The notes under the pieces: generated by a model
Told to the model about the DNA's origin: nothing
Database searches by the model: none
The model's input: the letters and a program-made list of their open reading frames with translations, nothing else
NCBI GenBank assembly: GCA_018398805.1
Contig: JAGFBZ010002548.1
Coordinates: forward strand, 62,001-126,000
Reading direction: 5' to 3'
Length of the DNA: 64,000 nucleotides
From: Hirundichthys speculiger
Lineage: Eukaryota; Chordata; Actinopteri; Beloniformes; Exocoetidae
Program-made: the position numbers and the translations under genes
In this document: in pieces, positions 10,384 to 20,917 of the stretch
Numbering within the stretch: position 1 is the first letter of the stretch
Layout of the letters: each line of letters starts with the position of its first letter

Positions 10384-10942
10384 TGTTAGGTCAGAATTTT
10401 CTTAACTTTTTAGGCCCAGAACCAGTGCAGCTAGAGGGTGACATTTGCACACAAATACACATTTGTTAAATATTGGAAATAGTACTGTTATCAATAGTAT
10501 TATTAATATCCCAGTATTGATCATTCTTAAAGTATGTTTTTATCTTCACTTTATATCAGAAATGTAGCAAGCTAGCCCAGCTTTAGCCAGTAAAAGCCAT
10601 GTGCTACAGAACAAAGGACCTGGCCAGGTGAGCAGCATAGGATTGTGGGAAAAGGTGATCACTTTCCTTTGTTGGAAAACACCAGCAGTGGATAGGACAA
10701 GAAGACCAAGACTGGCCAATGGGAGAGCCAAGTCTAAATCGCGGCTCCTCCCCATCTAGTTTCTGTATAAATTGTTGTGGTATTGTTAATTCGTCCTTCT
10801 GTTGCTTGAGACTGCCTCTACAAAGGAGCCGTGATCACGTTATTGCAAATAAACATCTGTGTTGTACTTGTACTACCGACCAAGACTCTCCTTTCCAGCA
10901 AAGAACACGCGGTTAGATTCTTTTAAAAAAAGATTCCTAACA
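10384..10942 (+). repeat. 5' LTR of ERV
   Basis: Begins TGTTAGGTCAGAATTTTC and ends ATTCCTAACA. Has TATA-like TGTATAAATTG near 10763 and AATAAACATC near 10848. It differs from the 3' LTR by only a handful of substitutions and short indels, implying a rather young insertion compared with its surroundings. Confidence 0.92.
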
Positions 10943-12785
10943 ATTTGGTGACTCTGACGTGAGCTTGGAAGACAGAGGACAACGAAAAATCTGCAGAGAA
11001 GCAGAACCGGATTCAATCGGACCTCTTCACATTCACAGCGGCGCCGAGAGAACAAAGGTAAGCAGAAACCTGTTCGAAATGCAAAATTCTGCATAGATTA
11101 GGGATGAACTGTATTAGTTAGATCTGTGAAAGTGAAGAGGTACGGTGAGTCGGAGTAAATTTGATCCCAAATTTAATATTTGTTGATTTGATCTGAAACA
11201 ATGGAGATGTTTATTTTGCAATAAAAACCGCGGGTTAATAGAAAAAGGGCCATAACGGTTGATTGGAATCCCGAAAAATTAATGTTGGGCTTTTAAAGCG
11301 TCTTTTCCGTTTAGAGAACGGCTGATATAAATGTGTGAAGAAAGCCGGTGACATTCCCGGTTAATAAATCTCGGTGAGAGAAGTCCCGAGTCCCCGGTTG
11401 AAAGAAGTCCCGGGTGCCTGGTTGAAAGAATTCCCGGGTTGTGTTGGGCTAAAAAGCACCCCGGTTAAAAACCGGTAATTCCATGTTGTTAAAGCCTTAA
11501 ATCTATCCTCAGAAGGGGATTGAATTTAACGTTTTAATACTATATTGAATATAGAAAGAATATTGTGGGGCTGAAAGCACCCCGGTTAAATCCGGTTATT
11601 TTATCTACGTGTTTTGGGAGTTTTAAACTCTGATTCTATATCAAATATAGACGCGGGTCTGTGTTGTAAAGTTGCTGCAGCAACACGTTGTGTTCCGGTT
11701 TGAGAACAAAGAGTTGAAAAGTTACCTTGCAGAGCGCGTGGTGTGGCTGGTTTAGGACAAAGGCGTTATATTCCATTGGAACTGGTGGCAAACTACACGT
11801 GGTGTCTTTGTTGTGAAAAGCGCGGCGTTGTTTAAGTCGACATTGTCCGCCATTACGGCCGGCGCGGTGACTGAGCTTCCGGTTTTCAGAACAAGAGAAT
11901 CCGTGTTTCGAAGTTGTTCTTAGCAGCGTGGACTGTTTCCTTTTCAAAATAAGGGCGTGTGCGGAACACGGTAGTGTGTCGTAGTATCACGTGTTGCTTT
12001 CAGTTTTGCTTTCCCTTCCCTTCAAAACAAAAGTGCAGGCGGTGTCTTTAAGTTGAGTGTTTCCGGCGGAAACAGGAACCAGTGTGTGTGTGCGCGCATG
12101 CGTGTGACGCCGAGTGAAGCAGCTGTGCTTTTGTGTTGAATCAAAGTTTCTCTCTACAACAGTTTAATGATACATGACATTCCTCTGGTTATTTTCTCAT
12201 GTTAACGTTTTAATTCTATTTTTATTTCCTTTTTATTTAAAAAAGGAAAGAAAAAAAAGAGAAACTAACTAATCCTTCTCTTTTTAACAAGGGACGTTTC
12301 ATCACCTTTGTATCAACTCCAGTTATTTTTTGAATGATTAAGCCATTATTCTTGTCATTTTGATTTAGACCGATAATTCCGATTTTTTATTTTATTCAGT
12401 TTTTTATTTTTTTATTTTTTATTTTTTTAATTTTTTAATTTTCTAATTTAGTTAGATTGGACTTTTATTCCCTTTTCCCGTTTTGTTGTTGGTTTTCTTT
12501 CTAGTCCTAAATTTCAATCCCCTTTATAATTTTGTCTTGTTTAGATCCTCATTTGCCTCTGTTGTCTTGAGATATTAGTATTCATTCCACTTCTGAGCAT
12601 TATTATTTTATTTTTAGTTAACTATTTTTGTTTCAATGGAGTCTCTTTCCATTAATCAACTCGATCACATCATTTAGTTGTTTTTGCTTGATATTGTATT
12701 TTGATTTGGTTAGATTCCATCTTTACCATTTTTTTTGTCATATTTCATTACAGTTAACACATTTTGAATTTTTAGTAGGTTAAGA
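10943..12785 (+). other. ERV leader with primer-binding region
   Basis: Directly after the LTR comes ATTTGGTGACTCTGACGTGAG, the expected position of the tRNA primer-binding site; I cannot name the tRNA. The next 1.8 kb is non-coding. At 11380..11600 there are repeated CCCGG/GGTTGAAAGAA and CCCCGGTTAAA units able to pair, possibly packaging-type RNA structure. 12170..12780 is T-rich and low in complexity. Confidence 0.6.
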
Positions 12786-14639
12786 TTGAAAGTTAACATG
12801 GCATCATTGAGAGAGAGCCTTTTTCCTTCCTTAGCCCGTGGCGTTCAAGGTAAGGAGAGAGAAAAGCTCATGAAAATGTTTAACAAGATGTGGAATTCAT
12901 GGGAAGCACAAAATTTGGTTACAGGAGAGGAAAAAACAATAGGTGCAATGACTAGAGCAAAGATTCTAGTAATTGAACAGGCTCACGCGGATTCGGCCAG
13001 GACAACTTGGCAAAAGGCTGGAAGTTTCAGATGGGGTCCAGCCAATAAAAACAAAAAGAAAGCTGAAAAGAGACTTCAGCTTACAAAGGATTGTGCATCA
13101 CTTTTAAAGGTACTTGAAGAGACCAAACAAGTGCCCACAGAAGATACCAATGAACAGAGCGCCCCTCCCAATTCCATTTATCCTCCGCTGCCAGTTGCAA
13201 TACCGCCACCGTATAAAATACATAACGTGCCCGAAGAACCCATACAAGCACCTGTGTTCCACATTACGTCAGGTGTTGTACATGCAAATTCCGACCAAGA
13301 GCAATTAAATCAAGTGATGCAAGACGGGATGACTGAGACCATCACCCAGCTACGCAAGGTGGTGGAACAACAGGCTTTTGGACTAGCTCACCTTACCAAG
13401 CAAGTCCACCAGTTACAATTGCAACCCACCTGTCAGTCGTCACCAAAGATGCCAGGTGGTAGATGTAATAAAGTACAAACGTCCCCATTAAATGAAGCAG
13501 AAGAGGATGATGATGTGGAAGGCACAGAGGATGAGGACGAGGAGCCAGAGGATTCAATAGATGCTGTTTGCAGTGGTAAGATAACAACACCCCCTGTGAT
13601 GGACACATACCACTACCCCGACACACAGACACATGTAGCTCATCCTTCAACCAGAGGGAGAAGCCATAGACATGATGTGTATGACCTAGAAATGATGGCG
13701 TCACCAGAATTGTCATCAAAACCAGAGCACAGGAAACCCAAAAAGAGCTCCCATTCGGTTGTAGACTCAGAGTTGACACCTCAGACCTACAATACCAGAT
13801 CTAAAACAAAGGTTCCTGCTTCACAGTGTCCATTAAGGCTAACGACTGCAGGACAGCCCACCTACGTACCATGGGGACACAGAGATATGGAGGATCTGGT
13901 ACAAAAATTACCACCATTAAGTAAGGGCGCAAACACTTGGATTAGCATTTTGGAGAACATGACGGCCGGAGAAACCCTATGCTTGGGGAACATCAAGGCC
14001 CTCCTCTCCAGAGCTGTAGATGTGCGTCTCTGTGAGGAAATCCTCATGGCAGTGGGGCTCACGATGCACATACGCGATTCAACCCCTTTTAATCACCATT
14101 GGAACCAGATTTGGCAAGCATTGAGAGAAAAATTTCCAACTATACAAAATGTCAGAGCTTTAACAGACATTAAGCCAGGAGAAAACGAAAGTCTTCATGA
14201 CTATCTTAAGCGGGCAGCTGAGCTCTGGGAGACTCACACTGGGCAGCGATACGATGTCTCGCCTGCCACTGAAATTCTCTGGAGAGAAAAATGCATCCAA
14301 GGACTTCCAAAATCAGTCCAGGAGGACTTGGAAGATGTAGTAGGACTAGATGACATGGTCGAACTAGATTGGAAAAAACATTTGAACCATTATTACAGAA
14401 AACATTTGAAAAAGAAAGAAGAAGAAAAAGATAAAGAAAATGCACTGGCTTCAAGACTACTACGTCACCAAGTGTTGGAAAAAGACAAAAAAATTCAAAA
14501 AGAACAAGCATCATCAGCATTTCTGCTCCACTGCCGACTTCATCTCCAATTGTTAATTCTGCCCCTATTCCAACTCAGCCGCATGCGACGCCATCATCCA
14601 CAACCCACGACATACAGACTGTTGTACAACAAGCTGTAG
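12786..14639 (+). CDS. gag: ERV Gag polyprotein (matrix and capsid)
   Basis: 617 codons. The likelier start is the Met at 12798, since the first few residues precede a MASLRES-type N-terminus. Residues 1..110 form a basic matrix-like region. IPPPYKIH near residue 141 is a PPPY late-budding motif. An acidic stretch (EEDDDVEGTEDEDEEPEDS) lies near 240..255. The capsid region (about 365..560) includes LKPLSKG-like and MHR-like segments, the latter near IKPGENESLHDYLKRAAELW. A coiled, Lys/Glu-rich stretch follows. A frameshift near 14510 throws the frame out, so the last 40 residues are not native and the CCHC domain is in another frame. Confidence 0.82.
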   Translation: MKVNMASLRESLFPSLARGVQGKEREKLMKMFNKMWNSWEAQNLVTGEEKTIGAMTRAKILVIEQAHADSARTTWQKAGSFRWGPANKNKKKAEKRLQLTKDCASLLKVLEETKQVPTEDTNEQSAPPNSIYPPLPVAIPPPYKIHNVPEEPIQAPVFHITSGVVHANSDQEQLNQVMQDGMTETITQLRKVVEQQAFGLAHLTKQVHQLQLQPTCQSSPKMPGGRCNKVQTSPLNEAEEDDDVEGTEDEDEEPEDSIDAVCSGKITTPPVMDTYHYPDTQTHVAHPSTRGRSHRHDVYDLEMMASPELSSKPEHRKPKKSSHSVVDSELTPQTYNTRSKTKVPASQCPLRLTTAGQPTYVPWGHRDMEDLVQKLPPLSKGANTWISILENMTAGETLCLGNIKALLSRAVDVRLCEEILMAVGLTMHIRDSTPFNHHWNQIWQALREKFPTIQNVRALTDIKPGENESLHDYLKRAAELWETHTGQRYDVSPATEILWREKCIQGLPKSVQEDLEDVVGLDDMVELDWKKHLNHYYRKHLKKKEEEKDKENALASRLLRHQVLEKDKKIQKEQASSAFLLHCRLHLQLLILPLFQLSRMRRHHPQPTTYRLLYNKL

Positions 14640-14968
14640 CTGCAGCTATGTTACAGCACCAATCACAGCCCCATGGCCCAAAAAGGCACAGCTTAACCCA
14701 CAGGGGTGGGAGAGATCACAGACATCAGCGTAATTCAGCCTGCCACAACTGTGGACAGCAAGGCCACTGGTCTAGATCTTGCCCCATGAATATGTCAACA
14801 TTGCCACATGGTCATCAACAGCCCATACAAGCATATGAACACCCGGTTCCTCATGCCCAGCAGATGCCCCAGTCTGCCTGGGATCCACGCCAGGACCAAA
14901 ACAACAGTCACAATCCACATCCATGGGATTGCCCAGAATCCAGTCCGTATTTGCTTCATGACACCTGA
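14510..14968 (+). pseudogene. ERV nucleocapsid (CCHC zinc knuckle), frameshifted from gag
   Basis: In the second frame the chain after 14510 is rich in Pro/Thr/Gln, then gives one zinc knuckle CHNCGQQGHWSRSC (CX2CX4HX4C) near 14741..14782. It would bind genomic RNA. The frame closes at 14968. The capsid and this domain belong to one Gag, so a single indel splits them. Confidence 0.85.
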
Positions 14969-14984
14969 ACCAACATCTACTGAA

Positions 14985-15265
14985 GAAGCAGTTACTACCA
15001 CCAAAAAGTGTCTCTCTCTCTCTCTCTCAAGCTGCCATTCTCGCATCCACTGACTATGAATGTCTATTTAATCTGGATGTTTCTGAAAGAGATGGTTTTG
15101 TTAATGCTGTTCTCTTTCAGAAAAAGGAGGGGGAAGGACAGGTACTGATGTATCACAGTTCAAAACTGGACATCATATAGAATAGTCAAGCTGATCACTC
15201 ACAATACCCAACTACAGTAGCAAAAGCAATTGAGAAGCTCAGCCAGCTCATAACTACTCTTCACA
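14985..15265 (+). pseudogene. ERV pol remnant (RNase H region)
   Basis: A translated stretch AILASTDYECLFNLDVSERD then VLMYHSSKLD and a QYPTTVAKAIEKLSQL-like segment resembles the RT-connection/RNase H start of retroviral Pol, with stop codons. Protease and the RT palm are deleted between 14968 and here. Confidence 0.6.
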
Positions 15266-15277
15266 CAACATGAGTTA

Positions 15278-15640
15278 TTGACTGGCTGTCCTTTGCCGGG
15301 CCCGCCACGAGATGGGGGCCACCTACCGTCCCTCGATCTGATGCAGATTGAGACCGATGCATATATGGATGCATTAACTAAGGAAAATCAAGTCTTGTCT
15401 ACACAAGTGAAACGGAGTGTGGAGAGCGAGACCGAGCCGGAACCCACAGCAACACAACCTGAAAGTCCTGCTACAGGTAGGAGATTGGGTACGAGTTAAA
15501 GTCCACAAGAAAAGGTGGGCTGAACCCAGGTGAGATGGACCATTTTAAGTCATAGAACTAATATTTTACAGAGTCCAGGTTAAAAGGAAAAGCAGGCAGT
15601 TTGGCTTCACCTGACACATTGTGTACCCGCTCCTCCAACA
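15278..15640 (+). pseudogene. ERV pol remnant (integrase C-terminus)
   Basis: The first 73 codons include [17 protein letters not shown]. After a frame change comes [17 protein letters not shown], the SH3-like C-terminal domain seen in gamma/epsilonretroviral integrases, with a TGA after it and then RVQVKRKSRQFGFT. The catalytic core is absent. Confidence 0.7.
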
Positions 15641-15829
15641 AGCCGCCATTTAGCAGAAGTTGGAGTAGATTTGGAAAATCTGGAGTGAACCCAAATTAAT
15701 AAGCTAGGATACTAATTGGTCAAAGTAGTAGCATGTTCACTCCAAAGTTGAAGGGAGTCAGAATACCACGGAAATTGTTTTGTTTATGAGTATTGTAATC
15801 GATGTTTTGTTCTTTGTTTTAGATTTGAT

Positions 15830-16374
15830 CAAGCAACACGTATGAACATATCACAAACTTCCCAGGACATGCGTACATGTTCTCCACCAAGCCTGACCCT
15901 GGAGGCAACAGAAGGGACAGACATGGTGGCTGTAATAGATTTTTGCAAGGTTGCACTGTGAATTTGCGGATTAAATGGCATTTCCTAGAAATACATATGT
16001 GAAATTTCAATGAACCGCAAAACAAACAGGCGTCCAGCATCTCATACATGATACCCAACTCGGCAGAGTTGGGTATTATGTGCCCTCGAACTGGTTATAC
16101 AGACATGGATCTGGCTGCATTGGGTCCATTGTACTGCACGTTTTTTAAACATGTCTGACTATCTTGTCTGTTCCACAGCTCAACCAACACTGGAACAGAT
16201 CCAACAGCAGGGTTCGCCCTAAAGATTAATGATACTAACTGAACTAACACCACTAACCTTCTAACATCTTAATCATACTTATTTTGGTGTTGTGATGGAT
16301 GTTCCAGGTTCTTTTCTTAGAAAGATGGAAAATCGCCAACATACATTGACAATACTTTCTATAATCTACAGGTT
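15830..16374 (+). pseudogene. ERV env surface-subunit remnant
   Basis: No open frame longer than about 50 codons. Position between integrase and the transmembrane remnant implies decayed surface Env. I recognise no receptor-binding motif. The stretch 16200..16374 shows nothing else. Confidence 0.4.
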
Positions 16375-16872
16375 TTGATGAATCATACTGAGGCCATAGC
16401 GGGATTGTCCGAACAACCCGCTGCAACCTCTCTTACAGCACAATCATATGGTTCTGAATATGATACTGGCAGAACAAGGAGGGCCTCCTGTTGCACATTT
16501 ATACCAAACAATACCTCACCTGATGGTTCTGTTACTAAGGCTTTACAGGGAATTCGGGCGCTGGCCAATCAGATGACAGAGGATGCTGGAATTGAAAACC
16601 CCATCGCCGACTGGTTGTCAAGAACCTTTGGGAAGTATAGAGCCCTTGTCAGCTCTTTGCTAATCTCTATAACCCAACCTGTTGCTGCCATCATTACTTG
16701 CTGTGGTTGTTGTCTGGTTCCCTGTAGAAGAACTTTGATTGACCGTCTCATTGTCACAGCCATCTCAAAAGAAACCTTTCTTCTTCCCCATCAGATGCCG
16801 TTGCTGCACTATGAGGACCAGCAGTTGGCAGAGGAGGAAGCAGAGGCTGCCATATTGATGATGGAAGAATGA
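16375..16872 (+). pseudogene. ERV env transmembrane subunit remnant
   Basis: An open 165-codon frame. Residues 38..50 read ASCCTFIPNNTSP, the disulfide region after the immunosuppressive segment, which itself is lost or scrambled upstream. An amphipathic segment ADWLSRTFGKYRALV follows (about 83..97), then a hydrophobic membrane span ending CCGCCLVPCRR (about 118..128) and a cytoplasmic tail rich in Glu. This is the class I, gamma-type TM layout. The fusion peptide, heptad repeat 1 and SU are missing, so it cannot mediate fusion. Confidence 0.75.
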
Positions 16873-17049
16873 GCATCACATTATACCCATCAATATTTGT
16901 GCTCATCATCACCCCTTTTCAAGCCACACACCTCCCCTGATTCCTGCTTCCAATTTTTGATTGAGAGTTACATGGACATTGCTCAAAATAATTAGCATTC
17001 TGGTTGCTGTGTTATCATTCCCCATTATGTTGTATCTTATTAAGTGTGG

Positions 17050-17320
17050 AACCTAATTTTGTTTGATTTTGTTTGGCTGGCCTTCGGCAGGAAGGTCCCC
17101 CCATAAGAGCCGGGTCCTGCTCAAAGTTTCTTCCTTTTGCAGGGGAGTTTTCCTTGCCACTGTTTGGTGTAAAGTTTTTCCTTCCTCATGGGAGTTTTTT
17201 TACTTGCCATTATCAATGTATGGATTTAAAATCATGATATTTGCTCGGGGGTCATGCCTAGAATACTGATAGACATCGTAATGCGCTAAACAAATATTTG
17301 AATTGTACTGAATTGAACTT
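17050..17320 (+). repeat. AATTG-tailed fish interspersed repeat
   Basis: Contains GGTCCTGCTCAAAGTTTCTTCC, GGGGAGTTTTCCTTGCCACTG, TATTTGCTCGGGGGTCATG and the tail TTGTACTGAATTGAAC. It is the most complete copy of this repeat here. It lies within the ERV between env and the 3' LTR, so it inserted after, or was carried by, the provirus. Confidence 0.7.
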
Positions 17321-17584
17321 TTAATTTCAAGTTATTCTCCTGTTTAGCGTTGTGCCATTGCCATTTCATTTCTACCATATTGTTGTATTCATTTTATTAC
17401 CATGCTACATTTTATTATTTTGTTATGTTTGTAGGAATGTCATCGATTTGCATTAATTTATATACCTCGCTTACGTTCACTTCATTCCCATGTTTTATGC
17501 TGCTCAGTCTTTGGTTTTGATCACTTATCTCAGGTAAAAAGAAAAATTCAGACTTATGATTGTTGACACCATTTAAACGGTGTC

Positions 17585-18150
17585 AAAGGAGGGACTGTTA
17601 GGTCAGAATTTTCTTAACTTTTTAGGCCCAGAACCAGTGCAGCTAGAGGGTGACATTTGCACACAAATACACATTCGTTAAATATTAGAAATAGTACTGT
17701 TATCAATAGTATTATTAATATCCCAGTATTGATCATTCTTAAAGTATGTTTTATCTTCACTTTATATCAGAAATGTAGCAAGCTAGCCCAGCTTTAGCCA
17801 GTAAAAGCCATGTGCTACAGAACAAAGGACCTGGCCAGGTGAGCAGCATAGGATTGTGGGAAAAGGTGATCACTTTCCTTTGTTGGAAAACACCAGCAGT
17901 GGATAGGACAAGACCAAGACTGGCCAATGGGAGAGCCAAGTCTAAATCGCGGCTCCTCCCCATCTAGTTTCTGTATAAATTGTTGTGGTATTGTTAATTC
18001 GTCCTTCTGTTGCTTGAGACTGCCTCTACAAAGGAGCCGTGATCACGTTATTGCAAATAAACATCTGTGTTGTACTTGTACTACCGACCAAGACTCTCCT
18101 TTCCAGCAAAGAACACGCGGTTAGATTCTTTTCAAAAAAGATTCCTAACA
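17585..18150 (+). repeat. ERV polypurine tract and 3' LTR
   Basis: AAAGGAGGGAC at 17585..17595 is the plus-strand primer site; the LTR runs 17596..18150, ending CCTAACA. The block TGACACCATTTAAACGGTGTCA just upstream (17563..17584) is a perfect hairpin. Confidence 0.9.
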
Positions 18151-18282
18151 GCTGCTATAGCCAAACATTTGGTCCAGTGCTTTAAGTGGAAAAAAATAAG
18201 TGCCGGTACTCCCCTTATTCAACTGATGTCAGGTAAATTAGGCGGTGGGTAACAGCAGATGATTAAATGATATATTTAAATA

Positions 18283-18484
18283 CTAGGACATGATACTGAT
18301 AGGGTGTGAATGTGAGTGTGAATGGTTGTATGTCTGTATATGTGGCCCTGCGATGGACTGGCGACCTGTCCAGGGTGTACCCCCTGCCTTTCGCCCGTAG
18401 ACAGCTGGGATAGGCTCCAGCAGATCCCCGTGACCCTTCAAGGATGAAACGGGTATAGAAAATGGATGGATGGATGGATGGATG
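18283..18484 (+). repeat. (GATG)n-tailed short repeat
   Basis: Includes GCGATGGACTGGCGACCTGT, GGGATAGGCTCCAGCAGATC and a (GGAT)n end. The same unit lies reversed at 26935..27166. The GATG tail is like that of the Rex3/RTE family, whose enzyme may have moved it. Confidence 0.75.
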
Positions 18485-18989
18485 ATACTGATTTTTAAAA
18501 AGAAAATTGTTTTATTGAATTTTCCAAACAAATTATGTGTACACAAGGGAGGTCTTCAGGGAGGTGGCCCTCAGGTAGCATAGAGGCTGATGCACAACCG
18601 AACTAACTGGCACCTAGAGTTCCCTGTGGACAGACACATGAGAGACACACATAGATGAAATATGGAGACAAGGCATGGAGAAAATTGGAGAAGTGAGCTA
18701 GAATCATAATTTTTTTAGACAACAAATGTTAAAAACTATTAAGCTTTTTTTTAAGTAGAATTCATAGCAGTGTTGCTGTTCTGGTTTGCATTATATTGTA
18801 CAAATGTGTCAAAAGAAGTGGACTGTGAATATATAAGACAATTGTGATTATATTTCAACCTACTTAGAAAAGGCTCCAGCAGGTCTTGGGGTCATCTTTG
18901 CTCAAACGGCTTGGAGCTTCACATTCCCTGTCTTCTGCGCTTCGTCTCCCCTTCGCTAGCCATGACATCACATAGCTTTGTGGACTGAA

Positions 18990-19577
18990 CTGTTCTAATG
19001 GTGGCCCATTACATTTCAGGTTTGAAATGGAGGTTTGAAAGTCTGGTAACAGCAAGGGAGTTCCTTCTGTCTGTAAGAATGTTGTTCATACAACTGAAGG
19101 CATGCTCACATTCACTGGTAGACACAGCAATGGTATGGACAGCTTTTAGCTGATCTTCTTTCGCAAAGACAACATTTGTGTTGCCTTGTCTGCTCCAAAT
19201 GCAGAGATTAAACATCTACCCCACTCATGTGGCAACCTCAGTCCCTGATGTGTTTGGGTAGCAAGGGAGTTAACTTTACTGCATATCTTGCACCCAAGCC
19301 TTTGGTCCTTACTTATAAGCCACTCATTCTGTGAGCAAAAGTACCTTATTTGGTCATTTGACCAGCAGTCTGGCCATTCTTCTCCTGTGGAGTTATTGTT
19401 GATATCGCAGGCAACAGGTGAATCAGAAGCCACTTCTGTGTTAGCAAAAGCGCTACTGCTAACTGGCTGCTCTCCACTTTCAAAATCAATGTCTGTTTGT
19501 CCTCCTGTGTCATCATCTTCACCGGGTGCATCATCGGTCCGGGTTCTCCTTTGGCCCTTTTTGAGCCACGCCAACAT
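18990..19577 (-). pseudogene. hAT transposase remnants
   Basis: The C-terminal dimerisation motif (hATC) reads VHTIAVSTSECEHAFSCMNN, then TDRRNSLAVTRLSNLHF (about 19142..19010). Upstream in another frame there is an acidic linker and WPDCWSNDQIRYFCSQNEWL. The middle catalytic part is missing. The hATC pattern is that of the KIAA1586/ZNF862-like hAT group. Confidence 0.75.
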
Positions 19578-19931
19578 TTGTAAATACGGTAGGTAGGTTC
19601 ACGTTCACATAACCATCCAAACAAACCAACCGGTAAATCAAACTGCCAACTCTGTTTATAATCAGATCTCTTCTTCTTCGCGTTCTTTCTATTGCTTTCT
19701 GGCACACTCGACTCGCGAGACCTCCTTCCTAGTGAATGTCTCGCGAGGGGCAGTGGCGTTGTCATGGCGACACCACTGTATAGCCAAATCCCAAGGAGAG
19801 AAACAGAGTACTATGAGCTCATGAGAAGTCCCGGTACGCAGTAAAAAGTCCCGGTACACCAGAGACTAATATTGATAAGTGCGGGTACTCCGTACCGGTG
19901 CGTACTTAAAGCACTTAAAGCACTGCTTTGG

Positions 19932-20717
19932 TCACTCGTGCCAATCACCTTTTCTAGGCTTTCCATCTGATTTCCGGGTCGGTGGCTGACTGGGCTGATA
20001 AGCTGTGGGTGTTCTATGTGAGGGTTGGGGCCGGCCTTGATAATCCTGTCTTGACTCCTGATGTTGCGTGGTTGATTTAACGACTACCTTCCCTGATACC
20101 TTGGCGGAGGGCCTGGTCTCCTTTTTCCTCTTCTCCTCGTAGTACTTGGTTTCCAGATCCCATGTCTTTGCAGCCTGATCCAGGGCGGTAACTGTGTGTC
20201 CTGTCCTTGGCCTGGTTGCGAATCTCACCTCCTCTCCTCGACCTGTCGTCACCACCCTCAGAGCTTTCACAAACCTTTCACTAGGCGCCGATCTCTTCAT
20301 CCGGTGCCTGGCCTGGGTCCCTTTGGTCAGGTCTGACTCACACTGGGCCAGGAACGATTCTTCATCTCTCAGGTCCTCCAGCACAACATGGTTATGAAGA
20401 GTGTACGCCTTCCTGACGCCTCTGGTCTTCATGGTTCCCCAACTCAGGTCTCGGGGCCTTCTTAGGGTTCCCATCTTCACATTGGCGAACTCCAGTGGCT
20501 TCTTCTTTCCCTTGCGTCTCGCCATCTTCAATTCCCTCAGAATCTCACACCTCTTCTCAGCCAGGGAGCACAGGCTGGCCACATCTGACTCTTCCTCTTC
20601 TTCTCCCTCCGAGTCCTCCACCGGGCCTGTCTCCAGTAGGTTCCCCGAGGGCGGTGGTAAATCCTGCTGAGGACTTACCTTCGCTATCTCCATCTCTGGT
20701 GGGGTCCTCGCTGTCAC
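19932..20717 (-). pseudogene. ERV gag C-terminal reading frame
   Basis: 261 codons in minus orientation, the 3'-most gag frame. An acidic stretch (EDSEGEEEEESD, about 35..46) precedes a basic, helical central part (ELKMARRKGKKKPLEFANVK) and a Gln/Pro/Arg-rich tail that might bind nucleic acid. No CCHC motif, as in foamy viruses, which use Gly-Arg boxes instead. No database family can be named with certainty. The final residues run into Tc1 sequence. Confidence 0.5.
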
Positions 20718-20917
20718 GCTCTTACCTCCTCGAATGACTTACCTCCTCGACTTCTCATCGCGACAGGCGGGGCCCTCGGCGAGTCTCCCCCCATGAAGAG
20801 AAACTCCTCTTGTCTTGGTGCAGGGGTTCCGGGTCTAACTTCTTCGGGCCTTCCCTGGGACTCCGGTGTCCTTCCTCCGGCCGGCGTTGCACCTCTAAAC
20901 CCCCGCATCCCTATCAT
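20714..20917 (-). pseudogene. ERV gag linker reading frame, Pro/Gly/Arg-rich
   Basis: 67 codons linking the macro-like segment and the C-terminal gag frame. It overlaps both by four bases or fewer, suggesting one original long frame with small indels. Low-complexity composition; no motif recognised. Confidence 0.4.

Larger units (their letters stand above)
10384..18150 (+). mobile_element. endogenous retrovirus (ERV), internally deleted
   Basis: A 7.77-kb provirus with near-identical LTRs (10384..10942 and 17596..18150), TG...CA ends and a 4-bp target duplication gctg (10380..10383 and 18151..18154). Internal order: primer-binding region, long leader, gag, CCHC nucleocapsid, RNase H and integrase remnants, an env transmembrane remnant, a purine tract and the 3' LTR. 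Gag carries a PPPY motif and Env a CCGCC-type membrane segment, so it resembles the gamma/epsilonretrovirus group. Most of protease, reverse transcriptase and surface Env is gone. Confidence 0.9.
18175..19925 (-). mobile_element. hAT transposon, internally deleted
   Basis: Terminal inverted repeats CAGTGCTTTAAGTG / CACTTAAAGCACTG and an 8-bp duplication (atttggtc at 18167..18174, ctttggtc at 19926..19933, one mismatch). Both flanks are the Tc1 fragment. Transposase remnants lie on the minus strand. A (GATG)n-tailed short repeat sits at 18283..18484 and a run of unassigned sequence at 18500..18860. Confidence 0.88.

Noticed and set aside
10191..10469. Open frame of 92 codons starting with repeated Tyr-Ile
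   Set aside because: Its first part is the (TA)n tract and the rest is Tc1 helix-turn-helix plus ERV LTR; not a gene.
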